A DNA stretch of 64,000 nucleotides. Origin: Nodularia sp. LEGE 06071 (lineage in GTDB: Bacteria > Cyanobacteriota > Cyanobacteriia > Cyanobacteriales > Nostocaceae). Position numbers and translations under genes: made by a program. Shown here one piece after another: positions 9,691 through 18,170 of this stretch (position 1 is its first letter; each line of letters opens with the position of its first letter). A model generated the notes under the pieces. The model did no database searches, had not been told where the DNA came from, and saw only the letters and a program-made list of their open reading frames with translations. The DNA is taken from the NCBI RefSeq assembly GCF_015207755.1, contig NZ_JADEWH010000022.1, positions 1 through 64,000 on the forward strand, given 5' to 3'.

Positions 9691-9999
9691 CCTACGCTCA
9701 AATTCTGATTTTTAGGGTGTACTAGGAAGGTAGTCTGTAATACAGAATACATTTGATCTATAGGTGGGTTACGCTGTCCCTCATCCACCCTGCAATTTTT
9801 GGAGAAATTCTGGAATAATTCCTGGGGCGAATTCCAATACTTCTTGGTTAACCCTCCCCCTTCCCTACAAATTAATCGGCGCTAGGGGGAGGTCTGCGTT
9901 ATCCCAGAAGTATTGGGGTGGATTTTTCAAATCACTTTTTGGCATTTGCCGGACATCAGATGATTCGCTAGGCTATGAATATCCTATTTCTTTTCAGGT
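9691..9999. other. 309-bp intergenic region with dispersed repeat
   Basis: It contains GGTGGGTTACGCTGTCCCTCATCCACC at 9763-9789, a diverged member of the hairpin family found intact at 46800 and 55602. An inverted C/G-rich pair (CCTCCCCCTTCCC, then GGGGGAGG) follows near 9848-9892. A 106-codon frame across it is made of these repeats and is not accepted. Confidence 0.55.
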
Positions 10000-10488
10000 A
10001 TGGATTTTGAAGGTAAAGCCACCGCTCCAACTGCTAGGAAAAATATCGAATTTGCTCAACCGAGTCCGGCTCGTCAGCCGCTAGAGTTGCTGCGATACAC
10101 TGAGGCTGTGCTACGCCGCCCTGCTGTAGCGACACTGGCACCTATCTTACCGCCAAAACTCAGCCAGAAGTTGCAAGTAGCTTCAAGTGTGGCTGATGAG
10201 TCATTGCAGGAACTGGCAGAAATTAATTTAGAGCAAATTAGCGACTTTGAACTGCGTCCTGCACGGATTTATATTGGTTTAAGCTTTGTGGGTTTTGGGG
10301 CGTTGATGATACTTGTGCTGCTGCTTTATTTGAACACTTTGCACCCGGAAATCAATAGAATTGAGCAAATTCGCCAATATTGGTATGAATATGTTTGGTT
10401 TGTCAGCTTGGGTGTAACGGGGATGTTTATTCTGGGTCGAGAAGCGATGCGTCCTATTTCCCAGCCCAAAAAATTCAAACAACGTTAA
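10000..10488 (+). CDS. Hypothetical membrane protein, two TM helices (162 aa)
   Basis: I do not recognise the family. The N-terminal 85 residues are soluble and Pro/Ala-rich (TLAPILPPKLSQKLQ). Two hydrophobic helices follow at about residues 90-112 (IYIGLSFVGFGALMILVLLL) and 130-148 (YVWFVSLGVTGMFILG), separated by a short Glu/Arg-rich loop. The C-terminal tail is basic (KKFKQR). The topology suggests a cytosolic N terminus. It is convergent with the prolyl oligopeptidase gene 78 bp downstream. Confidence 0.7.
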   Translation: MDFEGKATAPTARKNIEFAQPSPARQPLELLRYTEAVLRRPAVATLAPILPPKLSQKLQVASSVADESLQELAEINLEQISDFELRPARIYIGLSFVGFGALMILVLLLYLNTLHPEINRIEQIRQYWYEYVWFVSLGVTGMFILGREAMRPISQPKKFKQR

Positions 10489-10566
10489 AACTTATTTTCG
10501 ATTTGTGTCTTTGCCAAATTTGTCTATGTTGCATAGTTAAATTAGATTCAACTGTTTTGGGGAGTG

Positions 10567-12615
10567 TCAAGAAATTACCTCTAAAGTCCGCACCAAAAAA
10601 GCCCACTTATCTGCTGCTTCTTCAATAATCTTCGCTGTAGGCTTACCCGCCCCATGTCCCGCCTTTGTCTCAATTCTAATTAATACTGGTGCATCACCAG
10701 CTTGATGAGCTTGCAAAGTTGCGGCAAATTTGAAACTATGAGCCGGAACAACACGATCATCATGATCCGCTGTGGTAATTAAAGTTGCTGGGTAAGCTGT
10801 CCCTGGTTTGAGGTTATGTAGTGGCGAATAACTATAAAGTGTTGTAAATTCCTCTGGATTATCCGGTGAACCATATTCGGGAACCCAAGCCCAGCCAATG
10901 GTAAATTTATGGAATCGCAACATATCCATCACACCTACAGCGGGCAGAGCTGCACCAAATAATTCAGGACGCTGAGTCATACAAGCACCCACGAGTAAAC
11001 CGCCATTACTACCACCTGCGATCGCTAACTTTGCAGGTTGTGTATATTTATTAGCAATTAACCACTCAGCAGCTGCAATGAAATCATCAAAGACATTCTG
11101 CTTTTTATCCTTCATTCCTGCCTGATGCCATTCTTCGCCATACTCCCCACCACCGCGGATATTCGGCATAGCATAGACACCCCCCATTTCCATCCATACC
11201 AACGTACTCACAGAAAAACTAGGAGTCATTGAAGCATTAAAACCACCGTAAGCATAGAGGTAGGTAGGATTATTTCCATCTAATTCCATCCCCTTTTTAT
11301 GAGTAATAAACATTGGCACTTGAGTACCATCTTTACTGCTGTAAAAGATTTGTTTTGTCTCATAATCATCAGGATGAAAATCTACCTGTGACTGCCGGAA
11401 AAGTTCACTTTCCCCTGTGACCATGTTGTAACGATAAATAGTACCTGGTGTAGTGAAACTGGTAAAACTATAAAAGGTTTCAGTATCATTACGCTTGCCA
11501 CCAAAACCACCTGCTGAACCAAGTCCGGGTAATTCCACCTCGCGAACTAATACCCCATTCAGTTCAAAAATTTTGATTTCGGTACGTGCATCTTGGAGAT
11601 AATCTACAACAAATTGATTATTGAGGATGTTGGCACTTTCCAGAGTCGCCACAGATTGAGGGATAATTTCTTGCCAATTTTCCTGAGCAGGATTTTTGGT
11701 ATCAATGGCAATTAATCTGCCTCGTGGAGCATGGAAATCTGTCCGAAAATAAAAGACATGATCATCATGTTCGATAAAACTATAATCAGCTTCAAACTGG
11801 TTAATTAGTTCGACAACTTCGGCATTAGGGTTAGTTAAATCTTTGTAAAAAACTAAATTTTTAGCATCAGTTCCCAGCCAAATAGAAATAATTAGATAAC
11901 TGCCATCTTCAGTGACATTACCACTAAAACCCCATTCTTTCTGGTCATCACGATGATAAATTAAAACATCTTCAGATTGGGGAGTACCCAGTTGATGATA
12001 ATAAAGCTTTTGATAATAATTGATATCTTTTAATTTAGTTTTTTCATTTGGTTGATCATAACGACTGTAGAAAAAACCTTGATTATCCTTTGTCCACGAT
12101 GCACCAGAAAATTTAATCCATTTCAGATGGTCTTGTAGGTCTGCGCCTGTTTCGACATCGCGGACTTTCCATTCTTGCCAATCTGAACCAGAGCTAGATA
12201 AACCATAGGCTAAAAGTTTACCGTTTTCACTAATGGCTAATCCTGAAAGGGCAATAGTCCCATCTGTGGAGAGTTTGTTTGGGTCGAGTAAAATTCTCGG
12301 TTCAGCGTCGAGTGTTTTGAGAGTGTAGAGGACGCTTTGGTTTTGCAGTCCATTATTTTTGAAATAAAAGTAGTTATTACCTTCTTTAAATGGGATGCCA
12401 TATTTTTCATAATCCCAAAGTTTAGTCAGGCGTTGTTTAATTTTTTCCCTAGCTGGAATTTCGTTCAAGTAAGCAAAAGTAACTTGATTTTCAGCCGAAA
12501 TCCAGCTTTGAGTTTCTCCGGAGTCGGGGTCTTCTAACCAACGGTATGCATCTGCAACTAACGTCCCGTGATAATTGTCAATTTGATCACTCTTGTTGCT
12601 GATTGGGTAAGACAT
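10567..12615 (-). CDS. Prolyl oligopeptidase (family S9A)
   Basis: This enzyme cleaves after proline in short peptides, in the cytosol or periplasm. The N-terminal seven-bladed propeller region covers about residues 70-410. The alpha/beta hydrolase domain follows, with nucleophile Ser536 in GGSNGGLLVG, the Asp region TTADHDDRVVPAHS, and the His in TKAGHGAGKP. I took the internal ATG at 12615 (MSYPISNKSDQ) as start because the family normally begins just before the YRWLEDP motif and the eight extra codons from 12639 are AT-rich leader. The resulting 682 aa is the usual size. No signal peptide is seen. Confidence 0.93.
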   Translation of the reverse strand: MSYPISNKSDQIDNYHGTLVADAYRWLEDPDSGETQSWISAENQVTFAYLNEIPAREKIKQRLTKLWDYEKYGIPFKEGNNYFYFKNNGLQNQSVLYTLKTLDAEPRILLDPNKLSTDGTIALSGLAISENGKLLAYGLSSSGSDWQEWKVRDVETGADLQDHLKWIKFSGASWTKDNQGFFYSRYDQPNEKTKLKDINYYQKLYYHQLGTPQSEDVLIYHRDDQKEWGFSGNVTEDGSYLIISIWLGTDAKNLVFYKDLTNPNAEVVELINQFEADYSFIEHDDHVFYFRTDFHAPRGRLIAIDTKNPAQENWQEIIPQSVATLESANILNNQFVVDYLQDARTEIKIFELNGVLVREVELPGLGSAGGFGGKRNDTETFYSFTSFTTPGTIYRYNMVTGESELFRQSQVDFHPDDYETKQIFYSSKDGTQVPMFITHKKGMELDGNNPTYLYAYGGFNASMTPSFSVSTLVWMEMGGVYAMPNIRGGGEYGEEWHQAGMKDKKQNVFDDFIAAAEWLIANKYTQPAKLAIAGGSNGGLLVGACMTQRPELFGAALPAVGVMDMLRFHKFTIGWAWVPEYGSPDNPEEFTTLYSYSPLHNLKPGTAYPATLITTADHDDRVVPAHSFKFAATLQAHQAGDAPVLIRIETKAGHGAGKPTAKIIEEAADKWAFLVRTLEVIS

Positions 12616-12744
12616 AAGCAATGAAAAATTAAAGATCAAAAACCTGTAAATTTATCCAAACTAACTCTATCTGCGGTTTTGAGACAGGCTAGCAAGGAAG
12701 AGAGGAATTTTCATTACAGCAGTTTTTAATTAATTAGACCACAG

Positions 12745-12774
12745 TGTAGAGACGTTGCATACAAAGTCTCTACA
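12745..12774. repeat. Dispersed hairpin TGTAGAGAC...GTCTCTACA
   Basis: This is a perfect 9-bp inverted repeat with a 12-nt loop between the oligopeptidase and hmpE genes. It resembles the common GTAGAGACG-type palindromes of Nostocales and could form a transcript hairpin upstream of the oligopeptidase. Confidence 0.55.
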
Positions 12775-12851
12775 GGGTTTTAATTGCTGTTTTGTGTTTA
12801 ATTTACCGGAAAATAGCTGTCAGCGGCAATTTTTAGCCCATGTCTAACAGC

Positions 12852-15800
12852 TTAAGAATTTCTCAGTTTTTCGCCTGACAGCATCCGCACTGCGGCTTCG
12901 AGTAAAACTTCTTCGATATAGGGTTTGGTAAAGTAGCCACTAGCACCGAGTTGAAATGCCATTTGACGGTGTTTGTCTGCACCCCGTGAGGTGAGCATGG
13001 CTATAGGAACCTGACTCAGATCAGCATCTTTTTGGATACGGGAGAGTAATTCCAGTCCGTCGCAGCGAGGCATATCGATGTCACAAAATACGATATCGCA
13101 AGGTAGACCTGAACGGAGTTTCTCCCAAGCTTCCTGTCCATCTCGCGCCTGTTCAACGCGATAACCAGCTTTGATAAATGTCAGTGAGAGTAACTCCCTA
13201 ACTGTGATTGAGTCATCGACAATCAGCACTGTGGGATCAATTTTTTCTACCGTAGTTTCTGGCAGGATTGGCTCTCCTTGTTGCTGCCAAAGTTTACTAC
13301 CATTGTGTTTAGAAATCCGTCCTTGGAAGATTTCAATAATTTCTAGTACATCAGCGATGGGCATAATCCGACCATCACCTAAGATAGTAGCACCGGCTAC
13401 ACCAATGGGTTTGGGTGCTGGACTTTCAAATTGCTTAATCACAATTTCTTGCTCACTCAGCACCAGGTCAATTTGTAGAGCAATCATGGTATTTCCCGAT
13501 CGCACTACCACGACTGAGACCATATCATCATCTCGGTTACCACCATAAACATTACCGCGACTCAGCAGACGATTAAAAGTTAAAAGTTCTTTCAACGGTC
13601 GGAAAGGCAGTAATGTATCGCGCCAAGCAATATATGATTGTCCATCGGCGTGATGCTGAATACTACTTACGGGTATATCTAGGGTATCTTCCACCCCGTC
13701 CATCGGAAAGGCAATCCGCGCTTTATCGGAGACACAGCAGAGAGCTTTGCAAATACTCAAGGTCAATGGTAAACGAATAGTAAAGGTAGTTCCTTCACCA
13801 ATAGTCGAATTTGTGTAGACTATGCCGCGAATTTCGCTAATTTCCGAACGCACTGCATCCATTCCTATACCACGGCCGGCAATCTCATCTGCTTTGTCTT
13901 TGATACTAAAACCAGGTTGAAATAGCAGGTCATACACTTCCATTGATGAAACGGATTTTGCTTGAACTGCTGTCATCATGCCCAATTGAACTGCTTTTGC
14001 CTTGATCCGTTCTGGATCGATCCCAGCACCGTCATCACCCACAGAAATCACTGTTTGATTACCTTGGTAGAAGGCACGAATCGTAATGTATCCTACGGGT
14101 GGTTTACCAGCATTTTGCCTGATATCTGGCGTTTCAATCCCGTGCGCGATCGCATTGTTGAGCATATGAGTCAACGGGCTGATCAGATGATCTAAAATCA
14201 TCTTGTCAATTAAGGTATCTCCCCCTTCAATCACCAAATTTACTTGTTTCCCATACTTGATGGCGTTGTCGCGTACTCCTCGGCGCAAGCGATCAATCGT
14301 TTGGGAAAAAGGCACCATTCGCGCTCGTGTGAGTCCCTCTTGTAGCTGGGTTGTCACTTGTCGGAACTGTCGCGCTACTCTTTCGGTTTTTTCAGTCACA
14401 AAGTCAATGTCACTCGCTGACTCACGCACCCGCACAATAAATTCAATCGTTTCTTGGGATAGTCTATGGAAAGGAGTGAACTGATCGATTTGTAACTCAC
14501 TAAAGCCCATGTTTTTATGGGAATTATCACTGTTCAAGTTCGTTTCTTCAGGTGATTTCGTTTTGCGACTGGCCAGAAGAGAAGCTTCCAATAGCGATCG
14601 CTCATACAATTCTTCCATCCTTGCTCCCACATCCGACAGATGTTGCACCTGAATGAGCAAGTTATCTAAAGATTGCCGTAGCCGTTCATGATCCTGTTCT
14701 AAGGTATTGCGGTTTACCACCAACTCCCCTACTAAATTGCTCATCTCGTCCAGTTGCTTAACTGGCAACTTCATTGTTTCTTCAAATCTGGCAGTCCGAC
14801 GTTCTGAAGAACGGGAGATTTGGCTCGTGTGCGGTTTTGGTTTTGCCGATGATGAATGGGATATAGTTTGATCGGCTTCTGCAAGCAAGTCCTCCAATTC
14901 GCTAAAATCATCATCCCGATCCGATGATGCAATTGTGTAACTGGTAGCTTGGTTAGTAGTTAGTTCAAATTGTGGTACGTAGGATGGCTGGTCATCAGAT
15001 AAAGTTACCTCTTGGTCATCTAAGTTGCTGGTATTCAGCAAAGCTTCCAGAACAGCAAAATCTTCTTCTGCCATCGAATTAGCATGGGAACTTAATGCTG
15101 CTTCCTCTTCTAATTCTAATAAAGCTTCTAAATGAGCAAATTCATCTTGGATATAAGTATTAGAATCATGTTCTGGAGTAGCTTCTTCTGGGTAATTTAA
15201 TGTTGTCTCTTCCTCTTCAGGCAAAACAAAATTAGCATTTTCACTCTGGGCTAATTGTGTGTCTAGGGATATGGAATCTGTGTTCAACAGATCATCTAAT
15301 AAATCGGCTGTCTCCTCAAATATTTCCTCACCAGATTCCAGATTCAAGTCGTCTTCGCTGTCATCCCAGAATGCTACTGAACTATCTTCAATACTATTTA
15401 CTAATAATTCTCCTTGATTGACTGTTGGCTGCTCAGTTTCTGTGGCTAATAAATCATCAACTAAATCAGTTGCTTCCCTAATATCAACATCATCCGGCAA
15501 ACTAGAATTAACATTGATATCTACAAATTCTAATTCAGGTTGAAACTCTTGTAAGTCTACATTTTCGGGATAACTTATATCTAAATTTGTTTCTGAAGCT
15601 AATAATTCCTGATCATCAACAAGACTATCGGCATGATCCATTTGCAGATATGTTGAATTATCGGCAGTGGCTATTTCTTCAAAGACGATTTGCGGATGCT
15701 CATCGAGACTATCAAACAAATCAACTTCAAAATCAGCCAATCCTGGCGGAGAATCTACAGCAGCTGTTTTTGGTGGCTCTTGTGTAAATTCTGGGATGAA

Positions 15801-18059
15801 ATCTAATGCTTCTGGCTCTTGGGAGAAGCCGCTAATTTCCTGTAGAGTCAACTCCTGATCTTCGTCATCGCTAAAAAATATGGAATTGGATGCGGCTAAA
15901 TCTGCAAATAAATCATCTTCAACACCAGTATCTGATGGTAATATTAAATTCTGGTTCGGGAAATCAATACTTGTTGAGGGCGAGGGTACAGACTCTTCCC
16001 TATTGCCAAAAATATCATCAGAAGCAGCCGCAAATAAACTTTCCTCTAAAGCTTTTGCCACATCTTGCTCAACAAACCGAACAGCTTCCTCTTGTTCTTC
16101 TGTTGTTGTTTCCTGATGCCAAAAGTCGTTTAAATCGTCTTCTTCCTGAATAAATTCTGTTGCTGCTGTGGTTGATATGTCAAATAAATCAGTAATATCC
16201 GACTCATCACTAGACAGTTGTGGAGTATCTTGAATATTATCAAAATCATCAAACAAACCATCTAAACTTAAAGATTCTGGCTGGAGTATAGTCGGTTTGG
16301 CTTCTATATATTCATCCACTGAAATCTCTTCTATATCTGCATCATTTTTTTCTAAGAATAAGTCGTCAAAACTGCTGGGTTGGTTAATGGATATTTGTTC
16401 TGGTTGACTTATTTGGCCTGTAGGCACTAATTCATTTTCATCGAGTGTTGGTGCTAATAAATCACCGATTAAATCATTACTATGATGATCACCAGCAGAT
16501 TGCTCTGATTCGCTGTTAATTGCCACATATTTTGGTTGATTTTGCAGGGATGGATGCTCTGTTTCCGCGAAATTTTCCCCAAATAATAGGTTTAATTCTT
16601 CTGATGTAGTTAGATTGATTTGCAGATCATCATCGTTTTTCTCTTCATCAAAGTATAGAAAATCAGCTAAATCGTGATCAACATCTTCAATATCGCTGTC
16701 ACTGATATCTATTCCTAATTCACTGGTGGAGGTAATGTCCAAATATTCCTCTTGTTGCCAGGTTTGATCTAGTTCGGAAGTTTCACCGTCAAATAAATCA
16801 GCCAGAGTATTTAACTCAGCTAATCCTACGAATGGGCCATTTTGACTAATGTTGCTATTGTCTGTATCTTCTTGATTATCCAAGAAGAAATTAGAAGTCA
16901 TAGAAGTTTCAGGGACAGTGTTTTCTGTTGCGGCTGAAGTATCTTGACTCGGTTGAAGTTGCTCGGATAGTTCAGTGAGGCTATTTATCTTGTCTGTTGG
17001 CTGTAAAGTAGTAGGCTCACTAAAGTTATCTGTAGTCGAAAACAATTCCTCATCTACTCTCCGTTTTGGCTGGTCAGCAAACAAATCTTGAGACCGTAAC
17101 AACTCAAGTTCTGACAAGTTCAATAGCGCGGTTAATTGCTGACAAGTTACAATCTCGGTTTCTCTGTCTTGGAGAACTAATTCTTGGGCTTTTTTGATTT
17201 CGGTAATGACAATTTTAGCTAGGGTGAGATAGGTATTTTCAGGATTAGCGATCGCACTTGCAGCTGCTTGACATAATCTACACCAATGAGGCAAATGCCA
17301 CCTCTGCCCAAGTCTGACTAACTGCTGACAGCATTGCTGAAGATTGTTCCGAGATTCGGGTGTTGTTTTGTTTTTAAACAGTTGCAACATTTCCCGCAGT
17401 GCTTGTAACACCTGGGCTTGAAATTCATCCCCATAGTCACTGGCTTGGGCGGGTAAGAGCGAATGTGCTTCTGAAAATACTACAGATCCGGTTGATTCTG
17501 TCGATGTACTTTCGGTGTCTTCTTCCAAATTGGGAATATCTCGTCGCAGGAACAGATCCGTAAGTGTGTTAACACTGTCCTGCCGATTTGGTTCTACTTC
17601 TGTTGTGAGATTGTTCTGAACTACCCCACTGCTTTGTTGTACAAGCAGTTCTAGATGCTCATACAGCCATTGAAAGACCGGCTCAGTTTCTAACATCAAA
17701 GTATTAGCAGTATCTTCCGAGAGACCAAATGGCCCACTCAAATGTTCTAACAGCACCTTGAGGGTATCAGTGACACCGAGAAATAAAGATTCTAACTTTT
17801 GGTCAACCTGAACCGGATGTTCTTTAAGAACTTTAAAACAATCTTCCAGACGGTGGGACGTGTGCTGAATGCTATTCAGCCCCAGCATAGCCGCGCTTCC
17901 CTTGATCGAGTGAGCCGCCCGGAAAACTTCGTTTACCATTTCCGGGTCGTTCAAGGTACTTTGGAGATTCATTAACCCCTGCTCAATCGTATCGAGATAC
18001 TCTCCTGCTTCTTTGATGAAGAAACCTAAAATCCGCTGTTGTTGTTGTTCCGGCAGCAT
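12852..18059 (-). CDS. hmpE: CheA-type hybrid histidine kinase of the hormogonium motility system
   Basis: HmpE is the kinase of the pilus-linked chemosensory pathway. Domains in order are an N-terminal Hpt domain with phospho-His50 (AAHSIKGSAAML), a second helical region around 200-310, and a very long acidic linker (about 320-1070). Then come the dimerisation helices (from about 1095), the HATPase with N-box NNAIAHGIE near 1300 and GDDGAGID, a CheW-like domain (about 1440-1580), and a C-terminal receiver (from about 1610) with CDIDMPRCDG and Lys in YFTKPY. At 1735 aa it is long for CheA because of the linker. It is the last gene of hmpABCDE, separated from hmpD by a heptamer repeat. The locus order supports the name. 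Confidence 0.93.
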   Translation of the reverse strand: MLPEQQQQRILGFFIKEAGEYLDTIEQGLMNLQSTLNDPEMVNEVFRAAHSIKGSAAMLGLNSIQHTSHRLEDCFKVLKEHPVQVDQKLESLFLGVTDTLKVLLEHLSGPFGLSEDTANTLMLETEPVFQWLYEHLELLVQQSSGVVQNNLTTEVEPNRQDSVNTLTDLFLRRDIPNLEEDTESTSTESTGSVVFSEAHSLLPAQASDYGDEFQAQVLQALREMLQLFKNKTTPESRNNLQQCCQQLVRLGQRWHLPHWCRLCQAAASAIANPENTYLTLAKIVITEIKKAQELVLQDRETEIVTCQQLTALLNLSELELLRSQDLFADQPKRRVDEELFSTTDNFSEPTTLQPTDKINSLTELSEQLQPSQDTSAATENTVPETSMTSNFFLDNQEDTDNSNISQNGPFVGLAELNTLADLFDGETSELDQTWQQEEYLDITSTSELGIDISDSDIEDVDHDLADFLYFDEEKNDDDLQINLTTSEELNLLFGENFAETEHPSLQNQPKYVAINSESEQSAGDHHSNDLIGDLLAPTLDENELVPTGQISQPEQISINQPSSFDDLFLEKNDADIEEISVDEYIEAKPTILQPESLSLDGLFDDFDNIQDTPQLSSDESDITDLFDISTTAATEFIQEEDDLNDFWHQETTTEEQEEAVRFVEQDVAKALEESLFAAASDDIFGNREESVPSPSTSIDFPNQNLILPSDTGVEDDLFADLAASNSIFFSDDEDQELTLQEISGFSQEPEALDFIPEFTQEPPKTAAVDSPPGLADFEVDLFDSLDEHPQIVFEEIATADNSTYLQMDHADSLVDDQELLASETNLDISYPENVDLQEFQPELEFVDINVNSSLPDDVDIREATDLVDDLLATETEQPTVNQGELLVNSIEDSSVAFWDDSEDDLNLESGEEIFEETADLLDDLLNTDSISLDTQLAQSENANFVLPEEEETTLNYPEEATPEHDSNTYIQDEFAHLEALLELEEEAALSSHANSMAEEDFAVLEALLNTSNLDDQEVTLSDDQPSYVPQFELTTNQATSYTIASSDRDDDFSELEDLLAEADQTISHSSSAKPKPHTSQISRSSERRTARFEETMKLPVKQLDEMSNLVGELVVNRNTLEQDHERLRQSLDNLLIQVQHLSDVGARMEELYERSLLEASLLASRKTKSPEETNLNSDNSHKNMGFSELQIDQFTPFHRLSQETIEFIVRVRESASDIDFVTEKTERVARQFRQVTTQLQEGLTRARMVPFSQTIDRLRRGVRDNAIKYGKQVNLVIEGGDTLIDKMILDHLISPLTHMLNNAIAHGIETPDIRQNAGKPPVGYITIRAFYQGNQTVISVGDDGAGIDPERIKAKAVQLGMMTAVQAKSVSSMEVYDLLFQPGFSIKDKADEIAGRGIGMDAVRSEISEIRGIVYTNSTIGEGTTFTIRLPLTLSICKALCCVSDKARIAFPMDGVEDTLDIPVSSIQHHADGQSYIAWRDTLLPFRPLKELLTFNRLLSRGNVYGGNRDDDMVSVVVVRSGNTMIALQIDLVLSEQEIVIKQFESPAPKPIGVAGATILGDGRIMPIADVLEIIEIFQGRISKHNGSKLWQQQGEPILPETTVEKIDPTVLIVDDSITVRELLSLTFIKAGYRVEQARDGQEAWEKLRSGLPCDIVFCDIDMPRCDGLELLSRIQKDADLSQVPIAMLTSRGADKHRQMAFQLGASGYFTKPYIEEVLLEAAVRMLSGEKLRNS

Positions 18060-18066
18060 AGCAAAA

Positions 18067-18120
18067 GTTATGAGTTGTGAGTTATGAGTTGTGAGTTATG
18101 AGTTGTGAGTTATGAGTTGT
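18067..18120. repeat. Heptanucleotide tandem repeat between hmpD and hmpE
   Basis: Seven complete units alternate GTTATGA and GTTGTGA, followed by a partial unit. The period is exactly 7 bp, as in cyanobacterial short tandemly repeated repetitive (STRR) sequences. It lies just upstream of the hmpE start on the transcribed strand of the operon. Confidence 0.9.
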
Positions 18121-18170
18121 AATTGGTAATTTTTTTGATTTACTCCTAACTCCAGACTCCTAACTTTGAT

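Noticed and set aside
9764-10084. 106-codon frame upstream of the two-helix membrane protein
   Set aside because: It consists of the GTGGGTTAC and C-rich repeats and overlaps the real gene in another frame.
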